Positions 24,305 through 33,461 of a DNA stretch of 64,000 nucleotides are shown here, piece by piece. The position numbers and the translations under genes are program-made. The notes below the pieces were generated by a model, which had not been told where the DNA came from, searched no databases, and saw only the letters and a program-made list of their open reading frames with translations. The first letter of the stretch is position 1; every line of letters begins with the position of its first letter. Source of the stretch: JBBSTY01 sp038235385 (GTDB lineage: Bacteria > Actinomycetota > Acidimicrobiia > Acidimicrobiales > Acidimicrobilacustridaceae); NCBI GenBank assembly GCA_038235385.1, contig JBBSTY010000001.1:62001-126000 (forward strand). The letters are read 5' to 3'.

Positions 24305-26656
24305 TCAACCGCCGTTGCCGGCGGCCTCGAACGTGCGACACGGCTGGCCGCGCAGCGACGGACAGGGCGGCTGGGGGTCGGTGGGTTCCAGTCCGACGAT
24401 GACCGGCAGGACCAGCTTCGATGGCTGGGTGCCGCCGAGCGACACCGTGTCGGTGACGTCGCCCGCCGTCTTCGGCGTGGCGAAGGTCCACTCCGGTCGG
24501 TCGCCGCCGGGTGCGGTGATGGTGATGCGGATCTTCGAACCGGCCCGGAACGCGTAGGTGATCGGGAGCATCGGCACCCGCACCTCGGTGGCCTCCCCCG
24601 GGGTCAACGGCTTGGCATCGGCTGCGAGGTAGGTGGGTACCGGGTGGATCGGCGTGGACCGCGCCTCGTCGAGCTTGCGGTCGCTGGCGCGGAGGAACCC
24701 GGATTGCACGTAGAGCTCCTGGCCGTCGGGTCGAACCTCGGAGATGCTCACCTGGACGTCGGTGTCGTCGGCGGTCGAGGCCAGCTGCAGGTCGAGGCTG
24801 GCCGGACCGACGACGGTCAGATCGGCCGGGAGCGGGTCGGAGCTGAACCCGAGTCCGTCCTGGCCGGTGACCGGTGCCCAGACGTAGGGCGGCAGCGCCC
24901 GCCAGGGATCGCCCTCGGGGAGGCTCTTGCGAGGACGGGCCTCGGGGTCCGGCGAGAACGACACGGTCGTGGCCGACCCGGGCGCGTCGGTGAGCAGCGA
25001 CCCGCCGTCGCCCAGGTAGAACGAGGTTGCTTCCGCAGCAGGGGGCGGCCAGGCGGTGAACGATGCCTCCCACTGGGGCGCCAACGAGCCCGGGGCGTCA
25101 GCGCCGCCACCGTTGTCGAACAGGACCCGGACCCGAGGGTCGTTGGCGAACTCGGCCCGGGCGGCGTCGACCGACGGCGCGTCGGTGAAGCGCACGGCGG
25201 GGATCGCCTGGGCGGGCGCGCCGGCGACCTGCTCGTAGAGCGTGCCACCGAGCGTCGTCAGGACCGTGCGCTGCTGGGGGACCTCGTCGGCCACGTACAG
25301 ATCGAGGAACTCGACCCACCGCGAGATGGTGGCGGGTCCGAGCGAATCGATGTGGGTGCCGTTGAGGAGGGTGACCCAGACGTCCTCGTTGTCGTCGAGC
25401 GCGGGGATGAGCGCCGGCCACTGGCCGCCGGTCTGCTCGTCCTGGAGGGCACCGACGAGGAACGTCGGCACCTCGATGCTCTCGGCCCAGCGGGCAGGTG
25501 AGCGATCGTCGAAGATCGCCGGGTCGCGGTGCGGGGTGTCCTCGAGGAGCTGGTTGACGTCCTGGGTCTGGAGGCGCAGGGCCTGGTTGGCCAGGCACTG
25601 CTGGTCGCCGTCGTCGATCATGGCCTTGGCCCAGGGCTGGCCCCCATCGGGCGCCGGTTCGGCGTCGCTCGCCCGCTCGGCGATCCAGCTCGCCGCGAAC
25701 CCGTCGTTGAAGATCCCGCCCGGGTAGCCGGTTGCATAGAGGTCGTTGGTGACGCTCATCGGTGCGATCGCCGCGAGGTGCGGCGGTTGCGATCCGGCGA
25801 CGAAGAACTGCGAGATCCCCGAGAACGAGATCCCGACCATGCCGACCTTGTTGCCCTTCACCCAGGGCTCGGCCGCGATGGCCTCGACCGCGTCGTACCC
25901 ATCGGCGGTCGTGGGCAGGTCGAAGAGGCCGAAGGCGCCACCCGAACACCCCGAGCCGCGCATCTGGAGGCTCACCGTCGCGTAGCCGAGCAGCGGGGCG
26001 ATGATCCCGCCGACGGCGGCCGAGGTCGACGGGATGAGCGGGTCGTTCTTCGCCGCCTCGGGATCGAGCAGACCGGTGAGGGCATCGTGGGGAGGTGCGA
26101 CGGCGTAGCCCGAGTACTCGACCACTGTGGGGAACGGACCGTCAGCGAGGGTCTTGCCCTGCGGAAGTCGGACCGTGGCCGCGACCTTCACGTCGTCGCG
26201 CATGGTGAGGTAGTTGTACCCGGCCGCCAGCTCCTGGTCGTCGTAGAACGACTGGTCGGGCACGTCGGTGATGGCGAGGACGGAGAACTCGTCGGTGCCG
26301 GCCACGGTGTCGCCCTCGACCGACCGGAACGTGTAGCCCGAGCCGGGAGCTAGGTCGCGCACGATCAGGCTGCCGAGGTCGTCGGCGGCGCCCGAGGCCA
26401 CCTGCTGGCCGGCGCCGTCGGCGAGCACGAGCTCCTGGCCCGGCTCGGCGCCGAGGACGTACGCCTGCTCGACCGATCCCGAACCGTCGAAGGTCGCCTG
26501 GGTGGTGATCGCCGGCGCCGCCTCGGCGGTGGCGGGGTCTCCGAGGGCACCCGTGCCGGACGGTGATCCGGAATCGGACCCGGTCGAGCTGCAGGCCGAC
26601 AGGGCCAGGGCGGTGGTGAGCACGAGAGCGGCAGCTCTCCGGACTCGCTGGTTCAT
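24305..26656 (-). CDS. CocE/NonD (X-Pro dipeptidyl-peptidase S15-type) hydrolase, lipoprotein
   Basis: 783 residues. The signal sequence ends in the lipobox ALSAC, so it should be a lipoprotein outside the cytoplasm. After about 120 residues that may form an accessory beta domain, the S15/CocE alpha/beta-hydrolase core starts (MRDDVKVAATVRLPQG), with oxyanion-region VVEYSGYAV, the RGSGCSGGAF loop, the nucleophile elbow GISFSGIS, and likely Asp and His in LVGALQDEQTGG and NGTHIDSLG. A C-terminal jelly-roll domain follows (PLPADLTVVGPASLDLQLAS). The family hydrolyses acyl or peptidyl bonds; the substrate is not evident. Start ATG 26656 is set by the signal peptide. Confidence 0.9.
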   Translation of the reverse strand: MNQRVRRAAALVLTTALALSACSSTGSDSGSPSGTGALGDPATAEAAPAITTQATFDGSGSVEQAYVLGAEPGQELVLADGAGQQVASGAADDLGSLIVRDLAPGSGYTFRSVEGDTVAGTDEFSVLAITDVPDQSFYDDQELAAGYNYLTMRDDVKVAATVRLPQGKTLADGPFPTVVEYSGYAVAPPHDALTGLLDPEAAKNDPLIPSTSAAVGGIIAPLLGYATVSLQMRGSGCSGGAFGLFDLPTTADGYDAVEAIAAEPWVKGNKVGMVGISFSGISQFFVAGSQPPHLAAIAPMSVTNDLYATGYPGGIFNDGFAASWIAERASDAEPAPDGGQPWAKAMIDDGDQQCLANQALRLQTQDVNQLLEDTPHRDPAIFDDRSPARWAESIEVPTFLVGALQDEQTGGQWPALIPALDDNEDVWVTLLNGTHIDSLGPATISRWVEFLDLYVADEVPQQRTVLTTLGGTLYEQVAGAPAQAIPAVRFTDAPSVDAARAEFANDPRVRVLFDNGGGADAPGSLAPQWEASFTAWPPPAAEATSFYLGDGGSLLTDAPGSATTVSFSPDPEARPRKSLPEGDPWRALPPYVWAPVTGQDGLGFSSDPLPADLTVVGPASLDLQLASTADDTDVQVSISEVRPDGQELYVQSGFLRASDRKLDEARSTPIHPVPTYLAADAKPLTPGEATEVRVPMLPITYAFRAGSKIRITITAPGGDRPEWTFATPKTAGDVTDTVSLGGTQPSKLVLPVIVGLEPTDPQPPCPSLRGQPCRTFEAAGNGG

Positions 26657-26985
26657 CAGGTCCCCCGTTGGATCACGGCCCGGGTCGACCGGTCCGGCAC
26701 CACGCGTGATGTTACGCGATGGCGGCGACCGTATCACGGCATCCGCCCGACACTGGTGGTGGTCCGTGGCGGTTGGTGGCGGTCGGTGAGGAGGCCGGCG
26801 CCAGCCGGCGAACACATGGGCCGTTGGACCCGAAACCCTCACGCCACCGGCTTCGGACGCCGATGGAGGAACACGATCGGCGGATCCCCGGGGACAGCGC
26901 GCGCCGGCGCGGCCGGGTTCGGGCCGCCGATCGCTGCAGTCCGTCGCAACGGTGCGTCGGCGCGAGATGAAAGGGATCCCTCGGG
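26657..26985. other. Divergent intergenic region of 329 bases
   Basis: It separates the CocE-type lipoprotein gene from the MMPL gene. It holds a 16-base palindrome near its left side, a GGT/GGC-rich low-complexity run around 26755-26790, and no convincing small gene. Both flanking genes are probably started from here. Confidence 0.6.
26703..26718. promoter_or_regulatory. Candidate operator palindrome
   Basis: CGCGT, GATGTT, ACGCG: perfect five-base arms with a six-base spacer. On the minus strand its centre reads TAACAT, a plausible -10 for the lipoprotein gene 46 bases downstream, so a bound repressor would block it. The nearby TetR protein is the obvious candidate, without proof. Confidence 0.35.
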
Positions 26986-29229
26986 ATGTTGGAGAAGCTG
27001 GGACGGTTCATGGCCAGGCACCACTGGCCGGTCATCGGGGTCTGGGTGGTCCTGTTGGTCGCCGTGGGTTCGTACGCGGCCGGGCACACCGGGACCGCGG
27101 TCGACGAGTTCGCCATCCCCGGCGTGCAATCCCAACAGGCGCTCGACCTGCTCGAGCAGGACTTCCCGAGTGCGGCCGGAACGAACGCGACCATCGTCTT
27201 CGAGGCGCCGGCCGGTCAGACGCTGACCGACACCGCCAACGCGGCCGCCATCAACGCGACCGTGGCCGAGCTGGCGAAGCTCCCCGATGCCAGCACGGTG
27301 AGCAACCCCCTCGACCAGCAGCCGGTCGGCCTGACCTTCGACGAGGGCAAGCCCGAGCTCCAGCAGGCGTACCGCCTCATGAACGCCGACAAGACCGTCG
27401 GCTACGCCTCGGTGTCCTACTCCACCGTCATCACAGGTCCCGAGCAGGGCAAGACCATGTTCGAGGCGCTCGAGCAGGCGACCGGAGCAGCCACCACGGC
27501 CGGGCTCGACGTCAGCTTCGGCGGCGCCGTCACCGACTCGGGCAACGCGGCGACGTCGTGGTTCTCGGACCACTCCGACGAGATCGGCCTCGGGATCGCC
27601 GTGATCATCCTCCTGATCGCGCTGGGATCGCTGGCATCGATGTCGGTACCGATCTTCACGGCCATCCTCGCCGTCGCCATGTCCACCATGATCGTCACCA
27701 TCCTCATGGACTCGTTCACGATCGGGACGGTGGCCCCGATCCTCGGCACCATGATCGGTCTCGGGGTGGGCATCGACTACTCGCTCTTCATCGTGAGCCG
27801 ACACCGCCAGAACCTCGAGGAGGGGATGGAGGTGAACGACTCGATCGGGCGCGCCATCGCCACCGCCGGTTCGGCGGTGCTGTTCGCCGGCATCTGCGTC
27901 TGCATCGCCATGTGCGGGCTCGTGCTCATCGGGATCCCGTACGTCTCCAACCTCGGGATCATCGCGTCGATGTACGTCGCGGTGACCATGGTCACCGCGC
28001 TCACCCTCACCCCGGCGCTGCTCGGGGCCTACGGCCGCAAGATCAACTCGTTCGCCATCCACCACCGCAAGGAGACCGCCGACGTGCACAAGACGTTGTC
28101 GGGTCGGTGGGCGCGCGAGACCTCACGTCATCCGCTCGTGTTCACCCTCGTGGGAGCCGGCATCCTCGTCGCCCTGGCGCTGCCGCTGCGCTCCATCGAG
28201 CTCGGGTTCACCGACGACGGCAACCAGCCGACGGAGCTGACCCAGCGCACGTCCTACGACCTGCTGACCGCCAACTTCGGTCCGGGCATCACCGGCCCGC
28301 TCATCGTCGCCATCGACCTGCCGCCGGTGACGAGCGAGAACACCGTCGGTGTGCTCGAGGCGCTGGCCGGGCTGAGCACCGCCATCAAGGAGACGCCGGG
28401 CGTGGCCTCGGTGTCGCTCCCGCTGCCCAACCAGTTCCCCAGCGAGGCCAAACCGGAGGCGGTGCCGACCGCGGTGATCATGGAGGTCGTGCCGTCCACG
28501 GCGCCCAACTCCGACGCCACGACCGATCTGGTGAAGGAGCTGCGGACGGCCACCCTGCCCAAGGCGCTCGACGAGTCCGCCATCCCGACCAGCCAGGTGT
28601 ACGTCGGCGGCTCCACGGCGTTGCTCATCGATCTCACCGACGCGGTGAAGAGTCGACTCGCCTGGTTCATCCTGGCGGTCATCGCCGGTGCGTTCCTGCT
28701 CTTGATGATGGTGTTCCGCTCGATCTACGTGCCGCTCAACGCCGCCGTCATGAACCTGCTCGGCATCGGCGCCGCGCTGGGGATCGTGGTGGCCATCTTC
28801 AACTGGGGCTGGGCCAAGGACGTCATCGGACTGAGCACCGCCGTGCCCATCGTGTCGTTCGTGCCGGTGATGATGTTCGCCGTGCTCTTCGGCCTGTCGA
28901 TGGACTACGAGGTGTTCCTTTTGAGTCGCATCAAGGAGTTCCACGACAAGAGCGGCGACAGCCGTGAGTCGGTGATCAACGGGTTGGCGTCCACCGCCCG
29001 GGTCATCACCTCGGCGGCGCTCATCATGATCTCGGTGTTCCTGGCCTTCGTCCCGAACCCGGCACCGACGGTCAAGATGATCGGCCTCGGCATGGCCGTC
29101 GCGGTGCTGCTCGACGCCACCGTGGTGCGCATGATGCTCGTGCCCGCCACCATGGAGCTCGCCGGCGAGAAGACCTGGTGGTTCCCGAAGTGGCTCGACA
29201 AGATCCTCCCCAAGATCCACGTGGAGTGA
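26986..29229 (+). CDS. MMPL family (RND superfamily) transporter
   Basis: 747 residues with the RND two-repeat layout: helix 1 (HWPVIGVWVVLLVAVGSYAAG), an extracytoplasmic domain, helices 2-6 with the characteristic GLGVGIDYSLFIVSRHRQ, a second half starting TSRHPLVFTLVGAGILV, and helices 8-12 with FGLSMDYEVFLLSRIKEF. The acidic GxxxDY pairs in both repeats are the proton-relay positions. Actinobacterial members export lipids, siderophores or drugs; the cargo here is unknown. GGGATCCC-type sequence precedes the start but a clear ribosome site is only GAAAGGGAT about 13 bases away. Confidence 0.92.
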   Translation: MLEKLGRFMARHHWPVIGVWVVLLVAVGSYAAGHTGTAVDEFAIPGVQSQQALDLLEQDFPSAAGTNATIVFEAPAGQTLTDTANAAAINATVAELAKLPDASTVSNPLDQQPVGLTFDEGKPELQQAYRLMNADKTVGYASVSYSTVITGPEQGKTMFEALEQATGAATTAGLDVSFGGAVTDSGNAATSWFSDHSDEIGLGIAVIILLIALGSLASMSVPIFTAILAVAMSTMIVTILMDSFTIGTVAPILGTMIGLGVGIDYSLFIVSRHRQNLEEGMEVNDSIGRAIATAGSAVLFAGICVCIAMCGLVLIGIPYVSNLGIIASMYVAVTMVTALTLTPALLGAYGRKINSFAIHHRKETADVHKTLSGRWARETSRHPLVFTLVGAGILVALALPLRSIELGFTDDGNQPTELTQRTSYDLLTANFGPGITGPLIVAIDLPPVTSENTVGVLEALAGLSTAIKETPGVASVSLPLPNQFPSEAKPEAVPTAVIMEVVPSTAPNSDATTDLVKELRTATLPKALDESAIPTSQVYVGGSTALLIDLTDAVKSRLAWFILAVIAGAFLLLMMVFRSIYVPLNAAVMNLLGIGAALGIVVAIFNWGWAKDVIGLSTAVPIVSFVPVMMFAVLFGLSMDYEVFLLSRIKEFHDKSGDSRESVINGLASTARVITSAALIMISVFLAFVPNPAPTVKMIGLGMAVAVLLDATVVRMMLVPATMELAGEKTWWFPKWLDKILPKIHVE

Positions 29230-29230
29230 C

Positions 29231-29250
29231 GGCGGGGACCGGACCCCGTC
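29231..29250. terminator. Hairpin between convergent genes
   Basis: GGCGGGG (29231-29237) pairs with CCCCGTC (29244-29250), one G:U pair, loop of six. It starts two bases after the MMPL stop and reaches the stop codon of the ArsC-like gene, so it can terminate both. Confidence 0.55.
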
Positions 29251-29605
29251 AGTCGAGCAGCGCCTCGATGCGCTCGATCGGTCGCCCGATGGCCGCCTTG
29301 CCGTCGACGAACAGGACGGGCCGCTCCATGACCTCCGGGTGCTCGACGAGCAGGTCCACGACCGCCGCGGCGGTGGCGTAGTCGGTGGGGTCGAGGCCGA
29401 GCGCGGTGAACTTCGGGTCCTTCGTGCGGATGAGCTCGGCGGGCTCGCCGTCGAGGCCGGCCACGATGGCCTCGAGCTCGGACCTCGACGGCGGCGCCTT
29501 GAGGTACTGGACGACCTCGACGTCGATGCCCTTGTCGGCCACCAGGTCCTTGGCGGCGCGGGACTTGCTGCAGCTGGGGTTGTGGAACAGGGTCGGCGTG
29601 GTCAT
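29249..29605 (-). CDS. ArsC/Spx family thioredoxin-fold protein (arsenate reductase-like)
   Basis: 118 residues, the normal family length. The N-terminal TLFHNPSCSKSRAAKDL contains the catalytic CysxxSer-Arg motif region (single Cys11 followed by SKSR), and the later RTKDPKFTALGL, VEHPEVMERPVLFVDGKAAIGR match the glutathione/glutaredoxin-dependent ArsC fold (HPxLMQRPI with the critical arginine). It could reduce arsenate or act as a redox adaptor; actinobacteria usually employ mycothiol instead of glutathione. Coupled by ATGA overlap with the upstream membrane protein gene. Confidence 0.88.
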   Translation of the reverse strand: MTTPTLFHNPSCSKSRAAKDLVADKGIDVEVVQYLKAPPSRSELEAIVAGLDGEPAELIRTKDPKFTALGLDPTDYATAAAVVDLLVEHPEVMERPVLFVDGKAAIGRPIERIEALLD

Positions 29606-30111
29606 GGTCCGATGGTAGGTCGCCCGTCCGGTCGACCGGTCGGGCCGTCGGGGCCGATCGAACGGCGGCGCCGACCGAGGAGCACGGCCACGAGGCAGAC
29701 CGCGGTGTAGCCGACGACGATCAGCCAGAAGATCGGGTCGAGCTGGTCGTCGAGGTACACCGCGAAGCCGGCACCGAGACCGACGGCCAGCAGCAGGGTC
29801 ACGCCGACCTGGCGACGAGGTGCGTAGCGGATCGCCCCGAGCTGCTCGAGCACCAGCTCGACCACCGCCGGGAGCGACAGGACGGCGAGGGCGACGATCT
29901 CGGTGGTTCGCCCGGGTCGGGCGACGATGCAGACCCCGAGCACCACGATGGCCAGCGGGTACAGCGCGAGGCACCGGCGGCACACGTGCGAGCGGCCGAT
30001 CACGAGGCAGCGGTCGTAGTCCTCGGGGTAGTGGTGCGCCAGCCACATCGGGGTGATGCGCGGCGGCCGGTACGGCGACGTCGGTCGCGGGCTCCCCTGC
30101 TCGTCGGCCAT
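29602..30111 (-). CDS. DUF2085-like membrane protein
   Basis: 169 residues, start ATG 30111. The N-terminal soluble segment has HHYPEDYDRCLVIGRSHVCR followed by RCLALYPLA, which resembles the Cys-His pattern of DUF2085 proteins (a Cys...R.C motif before the first helix). Three to four hydrophobic segments follow (LAIVVLGVCIVA, TEIVALAVLSLPAVVELVL, VGVTLLLAVGLGAGFAVYL, FWLIVVGYTAVCLVAVLLG). Function is unknown. It is upstream of and overlapping the ArsC-like gene, and has a leaderless-type -10 element. Confidence 0.65.
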   Translation of the reverse strand: MADEQGSPRPTSPYRPPRITPMWLAHHYPEDYDRCLVIGRSHVCRRCLALYPLAIVVLGVCIVARPGRTTEIVALAVLSLPAVVELVLEQLGAIRYAPRRQVGVTLLLAVGLGAGFAVYLDDQLDPIFWLIVVGYTAVCLVAVLLGRRRRSIGPDGPTGRPDGRPTIGP

Positions 30112-30116
30112 CACCG

Positions 30117-30122
30117 ACGGTA
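30117..30122 (-). promoter_or_regulatory. Candidate leaderless -10 element (TACCGT)
   Basis: On the minus strand TACCGT ends five bases before the ATG at 30111. Confidence 0.35.
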
Positions 30123-30143
30123 CCCGCTGGTCGACGCGCGACG

Positions 30144-30788
30144 ATGGTGCCCATGTCCGACGCACGGCGACGATGGTCGAGCCTCGCCACCCGATGGGGC
30201 GCCTCGGAGCCGATGGCACGGGCCGTCCTCGACGACCTCGTCGCCCGCTACGGCGAACCGCATCGGCGCTACCACACCCTCCGCCACGTGGAGGCGGTGC
30301 TCGACGCCATCGACGATCTCATCGACGCCGAACCGGTGGACGACCCCGCCGCAGTCCGGTTCGCGGGATGGTTGCACGACGTCGTGTACGACCCCACCCA
30401 ACCGGGCAACGAGGCTCGCAGCGCCTCCTTCGCTCGACGGTCCCTGTCGATGCTGCACGTTCCGGTCGAGACCATCGACGAGACGGCGCGGCTGATCGAC
30501 CTCACCGCTGGGCACGAGGTCGCGTGGGCGGATGGCAACGGGCGCGTGCTCATCGACGCCGACCTGGCCATCCTCGGCGCCGACGCCGACGTGTACGACC
30601 GATACGCCGCCGACGTCCGCGCCGAGTACGCCCACATGCCCGACGACGCGTTCGTCTCCGGCCGACGGGCGATCCTCGAGGCGTTCGCCGTCCGACCTCG
30701 CATCTTCCTCACCGACGCCGCCCACGAGCGGTTCGAGGACGCGGCACGGGCCAACCTCGCACGGGAGGTGTCGGCGCTCGGCGGCTGA
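30144..30788 (+). CDS. Predicted metal-dependent HD-superfamily phosphohydrolase
   Basis: 214 residues. HD-domain landmarks: RYHTLRHVEAVLDAID (His-His), FAGWLHDVVYD (HD pair), GHEVAWADGNGR and IDADLAILGADADVY (distal Asp), the COG4339 pattern. A divalent-metal phosphohydrolase activity on a nucleotide or similar is likely but the substrate is unknown. The ATG at 30153 (MSDARRR) is an alternative start nine bases downstream. It diverges from the DUF2085-like gene. Confidence 0.85.
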   Translation: MVPMSDARRRWSSLATRWGASEPMARAVLDDLVARYGEPHRRYHTLRHVEAVLDAIDDLIDAEPVDDPAAVRFAGWLHDVVYDPTQPGNEARSASFARRSLSMLHVPVETIDETARLIDLTAGHEVAWADGNGRVLIDADLAILGADADVYDRYAADVRAEYAHMPDDAFVSGRRAILEAFAVRPRIFLTDAAHERFEDAARANLAREVSALGG

Positions 30789-30805
30789 CCGGCGCCAGCC
30801 CGGTC
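30787..30805 (+). terminator. Hairpin at the end of the HD-domain gene
   Basis: GACCGG (30787-30792) pairs with CCGGTC (30800-30805), loop of seven bases; starts inside the stop codon. No T-tract. Confidence 0.5.
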
Positions 30806-30827
30806 GATCGCCAGCTGCCGGGCGGGT

Positions 30828-31106
30828 TCAGGTCGTCGGCTCGAGTTCGGCGCGTCGGGGCCTGCGCAGGCCGGCGGCGCGGAGCCGGCGGACGAGCACG
30901 CGGGCATCGACCGGCTCGGCGCCGAGCTCGAGTGCGCGCTCGCGGTACTCGGCGGGCACGTCGTAGTGGTCGCCCTGGAAGGCCCGCCGAGGGATGCCCA
31001 GGCGGGCGGCGAAGCGGTGCAGCTCGTCGTAGGACTCGTCGCTCACCAGGTGGGCCCACCGTCGGCCCCGCCACGGCCACACCGCCTGGTCGACCAGGAT
31101 CGTCAT
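30828..31106 (-). CDS. DUF4031 domain protein
   Basis: 92 residues beginning MTILVDQAVWPWRGRRWAHL with SYDELHRFAARLGIP, FQGDHYDVPAEYR and RRLRAAGLRRP, the full pattern of DUF4031 proteins in actinobacteria. Function is not established. The HxHYD-like DHYDVP and the Trp-Arg start are conserved in the family, suggesting a catalytic or nucleic-acid role, but this is speculation. It stands alone on its strand with a leaderless-type -10. Confidence 0.8.
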   Translation of the reverse strand: MTILVDQAVWPWRGRRWAHLVSDESYDELHRFAARLGIPRRAFQGDHYDVPAEYRERALELGAEPVDARVLVRRLRAAGLRRPRRAELEPTT

Positions 31107-31112
31107 GCCTCG

Positions 31113-31118
31113 ACGGTA
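31113..31118 (-). promoter_or_regulatory. Candidate leaderless -10 element (TACCGT)
   Basis: On the minus strand TACCGT ends six bases before the DUF4031 ATG at 31106; same hexamer as before the DUF2085-like gene. Confidence 0.35.
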
Positions 31119-31269
31119 GTGCCGTCGACATCGACGTCGGCTCGCACCGCCGCGGCGGTGCGCAGACCGGTCGGCCCCACGCGGACGGCCCGGGACCGAG
31201 CCGGGACCGAACCCGGGCCCGGCGGTAGTGTCGGCCGGCCCAGCCCCGTCACGAAAGCGAGCACCGACA

Positions 31270-31497
31270 ATGTCGATCCCCTCCAAGCGCATCGGGAAGG
31301 TCATCATCGGGGGGCAGTGGTTCAACGTCGCCCTCGACACCTTCGAGATCCTCGAGATGGAGTTCACCGACCAGGGCGGCAACCCGATCCACAACTTCCC
31401 GCTCGACGCCCCTGCGTACCGGTTCGTGAACGACAACGGCGACATCTACTACGGCCCGCTCGACAAGATCGAGCTCTACAAGCTCATCGACGTCTAG
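31270..31497 (+). CDS. Hypothetical 75-residue protein
   Basis: Starts ATG 31270 (MSIPSKRIGKVIIGGQWFNV) and ends KIELYKLIDV. It is strand-rich, with aromatic residues spaced as in a small beta-barrel or SH3-like fold (WFNVALDTFEIL, YRFVNDNGDIYYGPL). No cysteines, no signal sequence. I do not recognise a family. Sequence ends in TAG, less common here. A TAGTGT at 31226-31231 could be its -10 element. A 121-base gap separates it from the dehydrogenase. Confidence 0.6.
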   Translation: MSIPSKRIGKVIIGGQWFNVALDTFEILEMEFTDQGGNPIHNFPLDAPAYRFVNDNGDIYYGPLDKIELYKLIDV

Positions 31498-31618
31498 CGC
31501 CCTCTCGCCGCCGCCGTTCGCCTCGAGCCACGGCGGACGAGGGGTTGGGTAGGGTGCGCCGGTCGGCCGACCGTCACCGGATCTGCCCGACCCGACACCG
31601 GTATCAGGAGGCACGACG

Positions 31619-32707
31619 ATGGCACAGACAGTTCGAGGCGTGGTCGCCATGGCCAAGGGCGAGCCGGTCACGGTCACCGACATCGTCGTCCCCGATCCCG
31701 GCCCCGGCGAGGTGGTCGTCGCCGTGCGGGCGTGCGGGGTGTGCCACACCGATCTGCACTACCGGGAGGGTGGCATCAACGACGACTTCCCGTTCCTGTT
31801 GGGCCACGAGGCGGCCGGACTCGTCGAGTCGGTCGGCCCCGACGTCACCAACGTCGCTCCGGGCGACTTCGTGATCCTCAACTGGCGAGCGGTGTGCGGT
31901 GAATGTCGAGCGTGTCGCCGGGGTCGGCCGCAGTACTGCTTCGACACGCACAACGCCTCCCAGAAGATGACCCTCGCCGACGGAACCGAGCTCTCCCCCG
32001 CTCTGGGGATCGGTGCGTTCGCCGAGAAGACGCTTGTCGCCGCCGGCCAGGCCACCAAGGTCGACCCCGCGGCGCGACCCGAGGCGGCCGGGCTGCTGGG
32101 GTGCGGCGTCATGGCGGGCTTCGGCGCCGCGGTGAACACGGGCGAGATCGGCCGGGGCGATTCGGTCGCCGTGTTCGGGTGCGGCGGCGTCGGCGACGCC
32201 GCGATCGCCGGGGCGCGACTCGCCGGCGCCTCGACGATCATCGCGGTCGACCTCGATACCACCAAGCTCGAGTGGGCCACGCGCTTCGGCGCCACCCACA
32301 CCGTCAACCCGAACGACGGCGACCCGGTGGAGGCCATCCGGGCCCTGACCGACGGCCACGGCGCCGATGTGTGCATCGAGGCGGTCGGTCACCCGGCCGT
32401 GCTGAAGCAGGCGTTCTTCGCCCGCGACCTCGCCGGGACCGTGGTGCAGGTGGGTGTGCCCACCCCCGAGATGGTGTTCCCCGACATCGCCATGATCGAC
32501 TTCTTCGGTCACGGCGGGGCGCTCAAGCCGTCGTGGTACGGCGACTGCCTGCCGAGCCGGGACTTCCCGATGCTCATCGACCTCTACCTGCAGGGCCGCT
32601 TCGACCTCGATGCCTTCGTGTCCAAGACCATCTCCCTCGACGACGTCGAGGACGCCTTCGCCGAGATGGAGCGCGGCGAGGTGCTCCGCTCGGTCGTCAC
32701 CATCTGA
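31619..32707 (+). CDS. mscR: S-(hydroxymethyl)mycothiol dehydrogenase (mycothiol-dependent formaldehyde dehydrogenase)
   Basis: 362 residues of the zinc-containing medium-chain dehydrogenase family. Catalytic zinc ligands: Cys42 in [16 protein letters not shown] and GHE at 62-64; structural zinc cysteines in [15 protein letters not shown]; dinucleotide motif [10 protein letters not shown]. The region [20 protein letters not shown] and [15 protein letters not shown] are those of actinobacterial MscR, which oxidises the formaldehyde-mycothiol adduct with NAD+. It implies the host makes mycothiol and handles formaldehyde or S-nitrosomycothiol. An AGGAGG-like site (CAGGAGGCACG) precedes the start. 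Its 3' end overlaps the convergent kinase gene within a 19-base repeat. Confidence 0.88.
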   Translation: MAQTVRGVVAMAKGEPVTVTDIVVPDPGPGEVVVAVRACGVCHTDLHYREGGINDDFPFLLGHEAAGLVESVGPDVTNVAPGDFVILNWRAVCGECRACRRGRPQYCFDTHNASQKMTLADGTELSPALGIGAFAEKTLVAAGQATKVDPAARPEAAGLLGCGVMAGFGAAVNTGEIGRGDSVAVFGCGGVGDAAIAGARLAGASTIIAVDLDTTKLEWATRFGATHTVNPNDGDPVEAIRALTDGHGADVCIEAVGHPAVLKQAFFARDLAGTVVQVGVPTPEMVFPDIAMIDFFGHGGALKPSWYGDCLPSRDFPMLIDLYLQGRFDLDAFVSKTISLDDVEDAFAEMERGEVLRSVVTI

Positions 32708-32750
32708 CCGGTCCGTCACCATCTGTCCGGTCCGTCACGATCCGGCCCAC
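32694..32750. repeat. Tandem 19-base duplication across two convergent gene ends
   Basis: Copy one 32694-32712 and copy two 32713-32731 differ at two positions (core GTCACCATCTG.CCGGT). A third copy at 32732-32750 is degenerate. The dehydrogenase stop is in copy one and the kinase stop is the complement of 32697-32699, so the repeat is responsible for the overlap of the two reading frames. Confidence 0.8.
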
Positions 32751-33461
32751 GATCGCTGGTCGTTCGAGGTCGTCGTTCACGACGACGATGTCGGCGTGGC
32801 CGACGGGATCGCACCCCTCGTGGTAGAGCCGCTGTCCGTCCACGTAGCGGTGGAGCCGTACGCACCACTGCAGGTCGTGGACGAAACCTGCCGCCGGGTC
32901 GTCCACCGGGCGATCTCGGGTCGCTCGCTGGATCCGTCGGTCGCTCACCCTTCGGCGCCCGTCGACGTAGATCGTCAGGTCCCAGGCCTCGACCAGCTCG
33001 GGGCGCTGGAGGAACAGGCCGTCGAACACCAGGACGGCATCGGTCGGCGCGTCGACGACGACCGGGTCCACCGCCGTGTCGGTCGGTTCGTCGAACACCG
33101 CCGGAACGACGCGAGCGCCGGCGGCGAACGGCTCGAGCAGGACCGAGCGCAACGTGTCGAGTTGGTGCGAGTCGAGGTAGAAGCCCGACGCCGATCCCGG
33201 ACCTCGTCGGTGGCGCTCCGCCCGCGGCCGGTGGAAGGAATCGATGGTGCTGCGCAGGACCGGACGCGTCCCACGCGACGCCACGACCGACGCGATCTCG
33301 TCGGCGAAGGTGCTCTTGCCGGCGCCGTCGATGCCGTCGACGGCGACAAGTCGCCGCCCGTCGGGAAGCCGCTCGATCTGGTCCGCCACGACGTCGATCA
33401 CCCGTCGCCGTTGCGGGGTTCGAACGGGTTCGGGGTTGCCATCGAGACCGGCAGGGGTCAT
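32697..33461 (-). CDS. P-loop (uridine kinase-like) nucleoside/sugar kinase family protein
   Basis: 254 residues. Walker [20 protein letters not shown] (about 38-56), a following [17 protein letters not shown] with the DxFH-type substrate region, Walker-B-like [14 protein letters not shown], and a LID-like arginine series [15 protein letters not shown]. This is the layout of uridine kinase/phosphoribulokinase-like proteins that phosphorylate small hydroxyl substrates with ATP. The exact substrate is unknown. Start ATG overlaps the upstream stop (ATGA), so it is coupled to the IMP cyclohydrolase-like gene. The last residues ([10 protein letters not shown]) come from the 19-base tandem duplication. 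Confidence 0.82.
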   Translation of the reverse strand: MTPAGLDGNPEPVRTPQRRRVIDVVADQIERLPDGRRLVAVDGIDGAGKSTFADEIASVVASRGTRPVLRSTIDSFHRPRAERHRRGPGSASGFYLDSHQLDTLRSVLLEPFAAGARVVPAVFDEPTDTAVDPVVVDAPTDAVLVFDGLFLQRPELVEAWDLTIYVDGRRRVSDRRIQRATRDRPVDDPAAGFVHDLQWCVRLHRYVDGQRLYHEGCDPVGHADIVVVNDDLERPAIVGRIVTDRTDGDGPVRW

